NCBI RefSeq assembly: GCF_000378465.1 | Contig: NZ_KB899933.1 | Location: 18,767 to 82,766, forward strand | Length of the DNA stretch: 64,000 bases | Direction: 5' to 3' | From: Elioraea tepidiphila DSM 17972 | GTDB lineage: Bacteria; Pseudomonadota; Alphaproteobacteria; Acetobacterales; Acetobacteraceae | In this document: piece after piece, positions 26,513-35,355 of the stretch | Position numbering within the stretch: position 1 is the first letter of the stretch | Layout of the letters: the number at the start of each line of letters is the position of its first letter | Translations under genes and position numbers: made by a program | The notes under the pieces: generated by a model | Database searches by the model: none | Told to the model about the DNA's origin: nothing | What the model saw: only the letters and a program-made list of their open reading frames with translations

Positions 26513-27978
26513 TGGGCCGGCTGCGAGACGCGTGGAACGCGCTGCGGGGCTACGCCGCGGCACAGGACCAGCGTGCCTCCGCCTGGGCGCCGTCTGGCGG
26601 CAGCGCGACAGCCGAGGTCGGCATGGCCGCGACGACGGTCGCGCGGCGGGCGCGCGATGCCGTCCGCAACGATCCCTATGCCTGCCGCATCGTCGATCTC
26701 TGGACCGGCAACGCAGTCGGCGCCGGCATCACCACGCGCTGGCCGGATGGGCGTCATGCCGAGGCCTGGCGGCGCTGGGCGGAGAGCACGGCCTGCGACG
26801 CCGAAGGCCGGCTCGACCTCTACGGGCTGCAGGCGCTCGTCATGCGCGCCGTCGTCGAGAGCGGTGAGTGCTTCGTGCGATTTCTTATGGTGCCGCCGTC
26901 CCCCGCCAACCCGATCGGGCTGCGGCTTCAGGTGCTGGAGAGCGATCACCTCGACACCGCGCGGAACGGGATGGTGGATGGCGCCCCGACCGTCCAGGGC
27001 ATCGCGCTCGGCGAGGCCGGGCAGCCTCTCGGCTACTGGCTGCACCGGGTGCATCCCGGCGCGGCCTGGATCCTGCCGGGCGCAACCTGGCTGAGCAGCG
27101 AGCGCATCCCGGCCTCGGATGTGCTGCACATCTACCGCAAGCGGCGCCCCGGCCAGCTGCGCGACGTCTCCTGGCTCGCGCCGGTGCTGCTCCGGCTGCG
27201 CGACCTCGGCGACTACGAGGCGGCCCTGCTGATGAAAGCCAAGATCGAGGCCTGCCTTGCGGCGGTGGTGACCGAGGAGGGCGACGAGGCGCTGACCGGC
27301 GCCGCCGCCGGCCTGCTCCGCGATGCCCAGGGCCGGACGGTGGAGAGCTTCGAGCCGGGGATGATCCTGTATCGCCGCGGCATGGGCTCCGTGGAGGTGG
27401 TGAACCCCTCCGGCGGCGGCAGCCACGCGGCCTTCGCCCGCCGCGCGCTGGAGGCGGCCGCGGTCGGCGCCGGCCTCACCTACGACCAGGTCTCCGGCGA
27501 CCTCACGCAGGCGAACTATTCCTCCCTGCGCGCCGGTAAGATCGAGTTCCGCCGGCTCTGCGAGCAGGTGCAGTACGGGATGCTCATCCCGATGCTGGTG
27601 CGCCCGATCGCGGACCGCTTCCACGCCCAGGGTGCGCTGCTCGGGCTGTGGGGCGCCGAGATGCCGGACGGCGTCAGCCACGTCCCGCCAGCGCACGAGA
27701 TGATCGATCCTCTGAAGGACACCACGGCGCTGATCGCTCAGGTCCGCGCCGGCTTTGTGCCGCAGCCCGAGGCCGCCGGCGCCTTCGGCTACGACTTCCG
27801 CGCCGCGGTGGAGATGATCCGCGAGGCCAACGCCCTGCTCGACGAGGCGGGCATCTCGCTCGACACCGACCCGCGCCGCGTCGCGAAGTCCGGCGCCGCC
27901 CAGGACGCGGCGCAGATGGCCGCCGTCGAGATCGCCGCCACCGGCGCCGCCGCGCCTGCCGCAGGAGAACCCCGATGA
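26512..27978 (+). CDS. Portal protein, lambda family
   Basis: This portal of about 488 residues starts at ATG 26512, overlapping the gpW stop; a GTG at 26509 is also possible. Family features are RARDAVRNDPYACRIVDLWT near the start, SGECFVRFLM, VLHIYRKRRPGQLRDVSWLA and TYDQVSGDLTQANYSSLRAG. It forms the dodecameric DNA gate at the capsid vertex. The next gene begins inside its last codons. Confidence 0.93.
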   Translation: MGRLRDAWNALRGYAAAQDQRASAWAPSGGSATAEVGMAATTVARRARDAVRNDPYACRIVDLWTGNAVGAGITTRWPDGRHAEAWRRWAESTACDAEGRLDLYGLQALVMRAVVESGECFVRFLMVPPSPANPIGLRLQVLESDHLDTARNGMVDGAPTVQGIALGEAGQPLGYWLHRVHPGAAWILPGATWLSSERIPASDVLHIYRKRRPGQLRDVSWLAPVLLRLRDLGDYEAALLMKAKIEACLAAVVTEEGDEALTGAAAGLLRDAQGRTVESFEPGMILYRRGMGSVEVVNPSGGGSHAAFARRALEAAAVGAGLTYDQVSGDLTQANYSSLRAGKIEFRRLCEQVQYGMLIPMLVRPIADRFHAQGALLGLWGAEMPDGVSHVPPAHEMIDPLKDTTALIAQVRAGFVPQPEAAGAFGYDFRAAVEMIREANALLDEAGISLDTDPRRVAKSGAAQDAAQMAAVEIAATGAAAPAAGEPR

Positions 27979-29468
27979 TCGCCGGCGCCTACGACTGGAC
28001 GGACGACATGCTCAAGATCAAGAGCATGCAGAAGAAGTTCCGCGACAGCTTCAACGGGACCGAGATCAACCCAGCCCGCTGGGACGTCGCAGCCAGCGGC
28101 AGTGGCATGGTCCTCGCTGTCGCGGACGGCACCGTCACCATCTCCACCGGCACGACCCTCGACGACGAGATCGTGCTGACCAGCCGCACCGCCTTCACCA
28201 TCCCGCTCCGCATCATGGCGGCGCTGAACCTCAGCCAGCGCATCGCCGGGCAGTCGGTCTGGCTCGAGCTGGTCTCCGTCGATCCGACCTCTGCCCAACC
28301 GGACGGCCGCAGCGCCGCGGCCTGGCGGCTCGACGGCACCAGCCCGACACTGGCGAACTACGAGGTAGGGAGCGAGGGCGCGCCGCGCCTCGTCACCGCC
28401 TCCGCCTCGACCATCCCAACCACGGCGCCGGCAGGCTGGTCGGTGCTGGAGATCGAGCCGACCAACGACGAATGCTGGTTCCACGGCCGGCAGATCGACA
28501 CAACGGCGGCGCGGTCGAATTCCTATGTCCGCCACCAGCAGATCCCGGAGCCGAATGCGCTCTACCGGTTCCGGATCCGGGTGCGGAACCGGCAGTTCAT
28601 CAACGGCATCTCCGCGGTCGCCAACAACGGCTCCGGCCTGGTGCGGATCACCCGGGCCGCACATGGCTTCGCGACGAACGATGTGGTGACGGTCGCGGAC
28701 GTCTCCGGCGTGCCCGGGGCGAATGGCACCTTCACCATCACGGTCATCGACGCGAACAGCTTCGACCTGGTCGGCTCGACCTTCTCCGGGGCCTACCTCA
28801 ACACCGGCTGGGCGTCGGTCTCGCGCAACCTGGCGCCGGCCTCGAGCACCGACGTGAAGGTGCAGTTCGTCACCATCGCGGACTACGCCGAGCTCACCAC
28901 CGAGATCACCGCCGGGCGCGGCCAGTCGGTCGCCGGCCAGGGGCTCGGGGTGAACGTGCTGAGCACTATCGCCCCGACACTGACGGCAGTGGGTGGCCAG
29001 GCGCGCAACACGAACGGCGCCCTGCCGGTGCTGGTGGCCACCGGCCTCTCGGCAAACCCGACCGCGGTGACCACCGGCCGGGGCATCGACCTGCTGGCGA
29101 CGCTGATCGGCGCGCTGGTGAACAAGCCCTTCTCGATCCCGGAGGCGGACTGGCAGTACGCCGGCGCCGCGGGCGGGATTACCGGCACGGCGGACGTCGT
29201 GCTGAAGGCCGCGGCGGCCGCCGGCGTCCGGAACTACGTGACCTCCATCGACCTGCGGAACGCGCATGCGACGGTGGCGACGGAGGTGGTGATCAAGGAC
29301 GGTGCGACGGTGATCTGGCGGCAACTGCTGCCGGCGGCGATGGCGACCCCGGTGGACATCACCTTCCCGACGCCGCTGCGCGGGACGGCGGCAACGGCAG
29401 TGAACTTCGCCTGCCTGACCACGGGCGCGCAGGTCTACGTCAACGCGCAGGGCTACGCCGCGCCGTAG
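27975..29468 (+). CDS. Fibre/decoration-like structural protein with FCCH-type repeat
   Basis: This 497-residue, beta-rich, secreted-style protein has no signal peptide. The first about 200 residues look like a concanavalin-type jelly roll (RDSFNGTEINPARWDVAASG). Residues about 213-280 carry an FCCH-like module seen in phage tail proteins (VRITRAAHGFATNDVVTVAD then GTFTITVIDANSFDLVGSTF). It is placed between portal and protease-capsid, where lambda has no fibre gene. It could be a head fibre or decoration protein binding host surfaces. Role inferred. Confidence 0.65.
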   Translation: MIAGAYDWTDDMLKIKSMQKKFRDSFNGTEINPARWDVAASGSGMVLAVADGTVTISTGTTLDDEIVLTSRTAFTIPLRIMAALNLSQRIAGQSVWLELVSVDPTSAQPDGRSAAAWRLDGTSPTLANYEVGSEGAPRLVTASASTIPTTAPAGWSVLEIEPTNDECWFHGRQIDTTAARSNSYVRHQQIPEPNALYRFRIRVRNRQFINGISAVANNGSGLVRITRAAHGFATNDVVTVADVSGVPGANGTFTITVIDANSFDLVGSTFSGAYLNTGWASVSRNLAPASSTDVKVQFVTIADYAELTTEITAGRGQSVAGQGLGVNVLSTIAPTLTAVGGQARNTNGALPVLVATGLSANPTAVTTGRGIDLLATLIGALVNKPFSIPEADWQYAGAAGGITGTADVVLKAAAAAGVRNYVTSIDLRNAHATVATEVVIKDGATVIWRQLLPAAMATPVDITFPTPLRGTAATAVNFACLTTGAQVYVNAQGYAAP

Positions 29469-29493
29469 CGGCGGCGGCCAGCAGGAATCCAGC

Positions 29494-31551
29494 ATGACCG
29501 AGACGACCGAGCCGGGCGGCAGCGATGCCGCGCCGGCGACCCCTGCCATGCCGATCGTGGCGCAGCGCGCGCTGGCGGCCCCGGCCACCGTCGATCGTGC
29601 CGCGCGCACCGTCGAGGTGGTGTGGTCGACCGGCGCCCGCGCCCGCAACTTCGTCCCCGCCCTCGGCCTCATCACCGAGGAGCTGGAGATGTCGCCGAAC
29701 GCGGTGCGTATGGACGCGCTGCGCTCGGGTCAGGCCCCGGTGCTGAACACCCACCGCCGCGGCGATGCGCGTGACGTCCTTGGGCGCGTCACGGCCGCCC
29801 GCCTCGAGCGCGGTCGCGGCTACGCCACGCTGCAGTTCTCCGCCGCGGCCGATGTCGAGCCCGTCTGGCAGCGCATCGCCGACGGCACGCTCCGCGCGGT
29901 GAGCGTCGGCTATCGCGTGCACCGCTACGAGCCGCGGCCCGACGTCGCGACTGGCGAGACCGTCCACCGCGCCGTGGATTGGGAGCCCTTCGAGATCTCC
30001 GTCGTGCCGGTCCCGGTGGATCGGGACGCCGCAGTCCGTGCGCAGGGGGAGCAGGGCCTCCCCGCGCCGGCGATCGAACCCGCCCTGCCTGACGAGGAAC
30101 CCATCATGCCCGAGACGACGCCGGAGACCCCGGCCGCGCCGGCGCCGTCCGCGCCGCCCAGCCCGACCCAGGAGACCACCGTGACCACCACGCCCAGCGC
30201 CCCGGTGCCGGAACCCACCCGCGCCGCGCCCGACCTCGACGCGGTCCGCGCCGAAGCGCAGCGCGCGGAGCGCGAGCGCATCGCCGCCATCGACGCCGCC
30301 ATCGAGGCCGCCCGCGCCCTGGTCGCGGCCGATCGCATCCCGCCGATCCGCAGCGAGGCGATCGAACGCGGCTGGTCGGCCGACCAGGTCCGCCGCGCCC
30401 TGTTCGACCTCCTGGTCACGACGGCGCCGAAGCCCTCCGTGCCCGCGCGGCCGGAGACCGGCCCCGGCCACGACGATCCCGCCATGCTGGTCGACGCCAT
30501 GGCCGAGGCGCTCGCCGCCCGCGCCATGCCCGGCTACCAGCCGCAGGGGAATGGCCGCCACGCCGAGTTCATGGGCTGGCGCCCCTCCGACATGATCGGC
30601 GAACTGCTGCGCGCCCGCGGCGAGCGGAGCGTGCCGCGCAACCCGACGCTGCTGGCCGAGCGCGCCTTCCACACCACCTCCGACTTCCCGCTGCTGCTCT
30701 CGGCGGCGGCCAACAAGATGCTGCTCGCCGCCTACCAGCCGGCGCAGCCGACCTACCGCCAGATCTTCCTCCGTCGCGACTTCCGCGACTTCAAGCCGCA
30801 CCGGCACCTCCGCGTCGGCGACTTCCCGACCCTGCTGCCGCTGCTGGAGAACGGCGAGATCCAGGCCGGCACGATGTCCGAGAGCCAGGAGATCGTCCTG
30901 CTGCAGACCTTCGCGCGGCGCATCCGCGTCACCCGGCCGATGCTGGTGAACGACGACCTCGGCGCCTTCACCGACTTCGCCGCGGCGATCGGCCGCCGCG
31001 TCGCCGACTTCGAGAACGCCACGGCCTACGGGCTGCTGAACTCGGCCAACGGCGACGGCCCGACGCTGACCACCGGCAACACCGCGGTGTTCGGCACCGG
31101 CGCGGCACGCGCCAACAAGGCGGGCGCGGGCTCGGCGCTCGACCTCGGCGGGCTCGCCACCGGCCGGGCCGCCATCATGCGCCAGAAGACGCTCGACGGG
31201 CTGCCGATCGCCATCGGTTCCTCGATGCGCCTGCTGGTCGGGCCGAACCAGGAGCTCGCGGCGCGGCAGCTCACCGTGAGCGTCGCGGCGACGCAGACCT
31301 CGAACGCGAACGTCTTCGCAGGCTTCGTGCAGCCGCTGGTCGAGCCGCTGATCCAGAACAACCGCTGGTACCTCTTCTCCGATCCGCTCTCGGCGCCGGT
31401 CTACGTCTACGGCTACCTGAACGGCGCGGAGGGGCCGCAGGTCACCACCGGGCCCGTCTCGGGCGTCGATGGGGTTGAGGTCAGCGTGATCTTCGACTTC
31501 GGCGTCGGCGCCATCGACTGGCGCGGCGCCTGGTTCAATCCGGGCACCTGA
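29494..31551 (+). CDS. Prohead protease-major capsid fusion protein
   Basis: This is a 685-residue fusion. The N-terminal about 190 residues are a U35-type prohead protease (PVLNTHRRGDARDVLG for the His, LRAVSVGYRVHRYEP for the Ser). A Pro/Thr linker and coiled scaffold-like region (EAQRAERERIAAIDAAIEAA) follow. The capsid part is from about residue 330 (FHTTSDFPLLLSAAANKMLL to FDFGVGAIDWRGAWFNPGT). One polypeptide thus supplies protease, delta/scaffold domain and shell, and is presumably self-cleaved during maturation. Confidence 0.9.
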   Translation: MTETTEPGGSDAAPATPAMPIVAQRALAAPATVDRAARTVEVVWSTGARARNFVPALGLITEELEMSPNAVRMDALRSGQAPVLNTHRRGDARDVLGRVTAARLERGRGYATLQFSAAADVEPVWQRIADGTLRAVSVGYRVHRYEPRPDVATGETVHRAVDWEPFEISVVPVPVDRDAAVRAQGEQGLPAPAIEPALPDEEPIMPETTPETPAAPAPSAPPSPTQETTVTTTPSAPVPEPTRAAPDLDAVRAEAQRAERERIAAIDAAIEAARALVAADRIPPIRSEAIERGWSADQVRRALFDLLVTTAPKPSVPARPETGPGHDDPAMLVDAMAEALAARAMPGYQPQGNGRHAEFMGWRPSDMIGELLRARGERSVPRNPTLLAERAFHTTSDFPLLLSAAANKMLLAAYQPAQPTYRQIFLRRDFRDFKPHRHLRVGDFPTLLPLLENGEIQAGTMSESQEIVLLQTFARRIRVTRPMLVNDDLGAFTDFAAAIGRRVADFENATAYGLLNSANGDGPTLTTGNTAVFGTGAARANKAGAGSALDLGGLATGRAAIMRQKTLDGLPIAIGSSMRLLVGPNQELAARQLTVSVAATQTSNANVFAGFVQPLVEPLIQNNRWYLFSDPLSAPVYVYGYLNGAEGPQVTTGPVSGVDGVEVSVIFDFGVGAIDWRGAWFNPGT

Positions 31552-31580
31552 TCCCGGCTCACCCCTTCCATCGTGAACCC

Positions 31581-31614
31581 ACGCAGAGGGCGTCCTTCGG
31601 GACGCCTTCTGCGT
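31581..31614 (+). terminator. Strong UUCG-capped hairpin after capsid gene
   Basis: ACGCAGAGGGCGTCC and GGACGCCTTCTGCGT pair over 15 bp with one mismatch around a TTCG tetraloop, followed by a short T-run (GCGTTTCTGG). It lies between the major capsid gene and the DUF2190 gene and probably attenuates or protects the capsid message rather than ending all late transcription. Confidence 0.8.
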
Positions 31615-31633
31615 TTCTGGAGACCCCATCACC

Positions 31634-31981
31634 ATGCGCAACTTCGTCCAGCCGGGCGACAGCCTGGCCGTCGCCGTCCCCTATGCGGGCGGCGTCACCG
31701 CCGGCCAGGGCGTCCTGGTCGGCGCGCTGTTCGGCGTCGCTGCCGTCGACGGCGCGCAGAACGCCGTCATCGAGGCCGCCACCCAGGGCGTGTTCGATCT
31801 CACCAAGGAGCCCTCGCTCGCCATCTCCGCCGGCGCGCGGGTCTTCTGGGACAACACCAACCGCCGCGTCACCACCACCGCCACCGGCAACTTCTCGATC
31901 GGCATCGCCACCCAGGCCGCGCTCGCCGCCGACGCCACCGTCCGCGTCTGGCTCAACCGCGTCCCGGCGTCCGGCGCATGA
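31634..31981 (+). CDS. DUF2190 capsid decoration protein
   Basis: This 115-residue DUF2190 protein is all beta, with repeated Gly/Ala/Val strands (VPYAGGVTAGQGVLVGALFG). Proteins of this family are found just after the major capsid gene and act as trimeric capsid cement. The stop overlaps the next start. Confidence 0.88.
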   Translation: MRNFVQPGDSLAVAVPYAGGVTAGQGVLVGALFGVAAVDGAQNAVIEAATQGVFDLTKEPSLAISAGARVFWDNTNRRVTTTATGNFSIGIATQAALAADATVRVWLNRVPASGA

Positions 31982-32634
31982 GCGGTGACCCGAAGCTCAG
32001 CCGGGGCTACCGCAACCGCAACCCCGGGAACATCGAGCACCTCGCCACCAACAAGTGGCTCGGGCTCGTCGATCCGCCTTCGGACGGGCGGTTCTGCCGC
32101 TTCCGCTCGCACCAGCACGGCATCCGCGCCCTCGCCCTGCTGCTGCAGAGCTACCAGGACCGGCACGGGCTGCGCACGGTGCGCAGCATCGTCGCGCGCT
32201 GGGCGCCAAGCAGCGAGAACGACACCCGCGCCTACCAAGCGGCGGTCGCTGCGCGGCTGGGGGTCGGGCTCGACGATCCGATCGACCTGCACGATGCCGC
32301 CACCATGCGCGGGCTGGTCGAGGCGATCATCCGCCATGAGCTCGGCGGCATGCCCTATGCACCGGAGACCATCGTTGAGGGGCTGCGTATGGCGGGGCTG
32401 GTCCAGCCGGGCCTCGCTCATAGCGGCACCGTGCGCGCCGCCGCTGGCTCGGTGGTCGCCGGCGTCACGGCGGCGGCGGTGGTCGATGCGGTCACCACGC
32501 TCGCGCCGCACGCAGACGGCCTGGCCTCGGTCCTGCGGGCGCTCGGCCCGTGGGGCGTCGCCGCCGCGGTGATCGGCGTCGCGGCCTGGACCATCCACCA
32601 GCGGCTGCAGCGGCAGCGGGAGGTCGCCCGATGA
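31978..32634 (+). CDS. Lysozyme-like virion protein with C-terminal membrane segment
   Basis: In this 218-residue protein, the first 125 residues (SRGYRNRNPGNIEHLATNKW, DGRFCRFRSHQHGIRALALL) match structural-protein P5/lysozyme-like domains of phages. The C-terminus has two hydrophobic stretches (AAAGSVVAGVTAAAVVDAVT and LGPWGVAAAVIGVAAWTIHQ). It could degrade peptidoglycan during DNA entry, or serve as the endolysin, since no lysis cassette is seen elsewhere. The catalytic residue is not identified with certainty. Confidence 0.7.
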   Translation: MSGDPKLSRGYRNRNPGNIEHLATNKWLGLVDPPSDGRFCRFRSHQHGIRALALLLQSYQDRHGLRTVRSIVARWAPSSENDTRAYQAAVAARLGVGLDDPIDLHDAATMRGLVEAIIRHELGGMPYAPETIVEGLRMAGLVQPGLAHSGTVRAAAGSVVAGVTAAAVVDAVTTLAPHADGLASVLRALGPWGVAAAVIGVAAWTIHQRLQRQREVAR

Positions 32635-32906
32635 CGGACCACGACCGCGAACTCGGCACCATCGTCACCCGCCTGACCGAGATCGAGCGGCGCCTCGCCG
32701 AGGGCGACAAGGACATGCGCGAGCTGACCCGCACCGTCACCGAGCTGGTCAAGGCGATGGCGGGCCTGACGGCGCGGCTGTCGCTGGCTGCCGGCGGAGT
32801 GCCGGGCGCGTCGCCGGCGATCCCCGCGACGGGCGCGGCCGCGGCTGGCGGCATCGTCGGCGCGGCGGTCGGCGCGAAGCTCGCCTCGTGGCTTGGGCTG
32901 GGCTGA
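32631..32906 (+). CDS. Small coiled-coil and hydrophobic protein (holin-like)
   Basis: This 91-residue protein overlaps the preceding gene by 4 bases. An N-terminal amphipathic coiled coil (VTRLTEIERRLAEGDKDMRE) precedes a Gly/Ala-rich hydrophobic C-terminus (AAAAGGIVGAAVGAKLASWL). Next to the lysozyme-like gene, a holin or spanin-type role is possible. Other assignments remain open. Confidence 0.55.
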   Translation: MTDHDRELGTIVTRLTEIERRLAEGDKDMRELTRTVTELVKAMAGLTARLSLAAGGVPGASPAIPATGAAAAGGIVGAAVGAKLASWLGLG

Positions 32907-32912
32907 TCCGCC

Positions 32913-33221
32913 ATGGGTGTGTTCGACGACGCGCTGGCGGTGCTCGCCGCCGACCCGAACCTCGGGGTGGAGGCGACCTACCGCGCTGCGGGCACCGGCG
33001 CGCCCATGTCGCTTCGCATCCTGCGCTCCAGCCCGGATCGCGTCGCGGATGCCTTCGACACGCCGGTGCTGCGCGCGACCGACGTGCTGACGGTCGGCAT
33101 CGCCCTGCTGGCGGCGGTCGAGGCGGGCGACACCTTCGCCATCGGCCCGGATCTGCTCACGGTGGACAGCGCCGAGCGGGACGCCGCCGGGGTCGCCTGG
33201 CGCGTGCTCTGCCGGCGGTAG
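32913..33221 (+). CDS. Head-tail connector protein
   Basis: This 102-residue beta-rich protein (TPVLRATDVLTVGIALLAAV) belongs to the small proteins found between capsid genes and tail genes in this phage type, often called head-tail attachment or FII-like. Start ATG 32913 is six bases after the preceding stop. Assignment rests mainly on position and size. Confidence 0.65.
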   Translation: MGVFDDALAVLAADPNLGVEATYRAAGTGAPMSLRILRSSPDRVADAFDTPVLRATDVLTVGIALLAAVEAGDTFAIGPDLLTVDSAERDAAGVAWRVLCRR

Positions 33222-33224
33222 GCC

Positions 33225-33947
33225 GTGCGGCTCACCGCCATCGTCGGCGACCTCCGCAAGGCGCTCGCCGAGGAGGTCTGTGCCGGCGAGCGCGCCGCTT
33301 CCCGCGCCGTGCGCGCCGAGACCGACGCGCTCAAGGGGGAGCTCCGCCAGCAGGTCGCCGGCTCCCTCGGCGGCAAGGCGCGCGGCATCGCCAATGCCTG
33401 GCGCTCGCAGGTCTTTCCGCGCACGGGTGTGTCGATGCGCGCCGCCGGCCTGGTCTGGAGCAAGACCCCGCTGGTGATCGACGCCTTCGAGCGCGGTGCG
33501 CTGATCCGGCCGAAGGGCGGCGGGCGGTTCCTCGCGATCGCCACTGGCTTCAACGCCGCACGCGGCTGGCGTGGCCGCGGCGACAAGGGGCTGCGCGTCA
33601 CGCCCGCGCAGATGGTCGCCTCCGGCCAGGGCTTCCTCCGGCCCTTCCGCTCGGGGCGCGGCTTCGTCTGGTGCCTGCCGCTGCGCCAGGGCGCGGCGAC
33701 AGGCCGACGGCGGCGCACCCGCCTCATTGCCGGCGGCGTGGCCGAGGTCGGCACCGCCAACCGCAAGGGCCGCGAGGCCTGGGCGCGCGGCCTACTCGAA
33801 CAGGGGATGGTGCCGATGTTCCTGCTGCTGCCGCAGGTGAAGCTGGCCAAGCGGCTCGACGTGCGCGGCGCCTCTCTTCGCGCCCTGCGGCGCTTGCCGC
33901 GGCGCTTCGTGGCGGCCTGGGAAGCCGAAACGGCGAGGACCGGATGA
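33225..33947 (+). CDS. DUF6441-like tail completion protein
   Basis: This 240-residue, strongly basic protein starts at GTG 33225. The segments WSKTPLVIDAFERGALIRPK and FLAIATGFNAARGWRGRG resemble DUF6441 and gpZ-type tail completion proteins. Basic composition fits contact with the tail terminator ring or DNA. Its stop overlaps the next start (ATGA). Confidence 0.7.
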   Translation: MRLTAIVGDLRKALAEEVCAGERAASRAVRAETDALKGELRQQVAGSLGGKARGIANAWRSQVFPRTGVSMRAAGLVWSKTPLVIDAFERGALIRPKGGGRFLAIATGFNAARGWRGRGDKGLRVTPAQMVASGQGFLRPFRSGRGFVWCLPLRQGAATGRRRRTRLIAGGVAEVGTANRKGREAWARGLLEQGMVPMFLLLPQVKLAKRLDVRGASLRALRRLPRRFVAAWEAETARTG

Positions 33948-34372
33948 GTGTCCGCGAGACGGCCCTGGCCGCCCTGTCCGCCCGCCTGGGTGCCGCCCTG
34001 GCCGTGCGGAACCCTGCCCCGAAGGTCCTCCGCAACGAGACCGTCCCCCAGCGCCTGCCCACCGGCGGGCTCGTGGTGGTGCGGGACGGCGAGACGGTGG
34101 AGGAGACCCCGATCCTCTCACCGCTCGCCTGGGCGGTCGAGCACCGAGCGGAGGTCGAGGTCGTCGCCGCCACCGGCGCGATCCTCGACGCGCTGCTGGT
34201 CGACATTGCCGCGGCGATCGCTGGCGATCGCACCCTCGGCGGCGCGGTCGAGTGGGCGCAGCCCGGCGCGCCGTCCTTCGACGACGCCGAGACCGAAGGC
34301 GCCGCAGCCGCCCGCGCCGCCTCCGTCCCCGTCACGCTGTCCTTCACCGTGGCCGGCTCGCCGCTGGCCTGA
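33944..34372 (+). CDS. Tail terminator-like protein
   Basis: This 142-residue alpha+beta protein, with LPTGGLVVVRDGETVEETPI and a helix-rich middle, sits immediately before the tail tube gene. This is the place of gpU-type tail terminators, which stop tube polymerisation. Sequence recognition alone is weak. Confidence 0.65.
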   Translation: MSVRETALAALSARLGAALAVRNPAPKVLRNETVPQRLPTGGLVVVRDGETVEETPILSPLAWAVEHRAEVEVVAATGAILDALLVDIAAAIAGDRTLGGAVEWAQPGAPSFDDAETEGAAAARAASVPVTLSFTVAGSPLA

Positions 34373-34393
34373 TCCCGCTCCCGGAGACGTCCC

Positions 34394-35350
34394 ATGCCCC
34401 GTGCCATCGGCGCGAACTCGCGCCTGCTCATGATCCCTGAGGTCACCTACGGCACCGCGCCTGGGGGCAACTGGCGGCGCGTGCCCTTCCTCTCCTGCAA
34501 TCTCGGCGCCGAGCAGCCGCTGCTCGACGCCGACGTCATCGGCCTCGGCGGCAATCGCGATCCCGCCGCGCCGTTCTTCGACACCGTCACCGTCGAGGGC
34601 GACGTCGTCGTGCCGGTCGACCTGATCAACATCGGCCACTGGCTGCGCCTCCTGCTCGGCGCGCCGACCACCACCGGCACCAACCCGAACTTCACCCACA
34701 CCTTCGCCTCCGGCGCGGCGACGCTGCCCTCGCAGGCGATCGAGATCGGCTATCCGGACGTGCCGAGCTACGACGTCTGCGCCGGCGTCCGCGCCGACGC
34801 GTTGGAGATCGACTTCAGCCCGACCGGGCCTGCCACCGCGACGATCAAGCTCATTGCGCAGGGCTCGACGCGCTCGGGCTCCTCCTCCGGCGGCACGCCG
34901 GTCGCGGCGGCCTACACCGCCTTCAACAAGGCGCAGGGCTCGATCACGCGCGGCGGGTCCGCGCTGGCGCAGGTCACCGGCGCGCGGCTCGCCTACTCGA
35001 ACAGCGTCGAGGCGGTGCGCACCATCCGCGCCGACCGCAAGATCGAGGGCGCGGATCCCGGCATCGCGCGCGCCACCGGCCAGATCACCGCCCGCTTCGC
35101 GGACACCACGCTGCTGACGCAGGCGGGGAACGGCACGGCGGCGGAGTTCGCCTTCGCGTTCACCATCGACGCGAACCGCAGCCTCACCTTCACGCTGCAC
35201 GAGGTCTACCTGGCGCTCGCCAAGACACCGATCGAGGGGCCTGCGGGCGTCGAGGCGAGCTTCGAGTTCCGCGCCGCCTTCAACACCACGGCGACGCGCA
35301 TGATGACCGCAGTGCTGAAGAACCAGCAGGCGGGGACGGAGTACGCGTGA
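34394..35350 (+). CDS. Major tail tube protein
   Basis: This 318-residue protein starts MPRAIGANSRLLMIPEVTYG. The beta-rich pattern with TVEGDVVVPVDLINIGHWLR and FNTTATRMMTAVLKNQQAG is typical of tail tube proteins of GTA-like and HK97-like siphophages. It polymerises as hexamer rings round the tape measure. The three-gene cargo cassette follows on the opposite strand. Confidence 0.85.
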   Translation: MPRAIGANSRLLMIPEVTYGTAPGGNWRRVPFLSCNLGAEQPLLDADVIGLGGNRDPAAPFFDTVTVEGDVVVPVDLINIGHWLRLLLGAPTTTGTNPNFTHTFASGAATLPSQAIEIGYPDVPSYDVCAGVRADALEIDFSPTGPATATIKLIAQGSTRSGSSSGGTPVAAAYTAFNKAQGSITRGGSALAQVTGARLAYSNSVEAVRTIRADRKIEGADPGIARATGQITARFADTTLLTQAGNGTAAEFAFAFTIDANRSLTFTLHEVYLALAKTPIEGPAGVEASFEFRAAFNTTATRMMTAVLKNQQAGTEYA

Positions 35351-35355
35351 CGCGG

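Noticed and set aside
26347..27696. Minus-strand frame of 449 codons opposite the portal gene
   Set aside because: Antisense artefact of GC-rich coding sequence; the portal reading has full family features.
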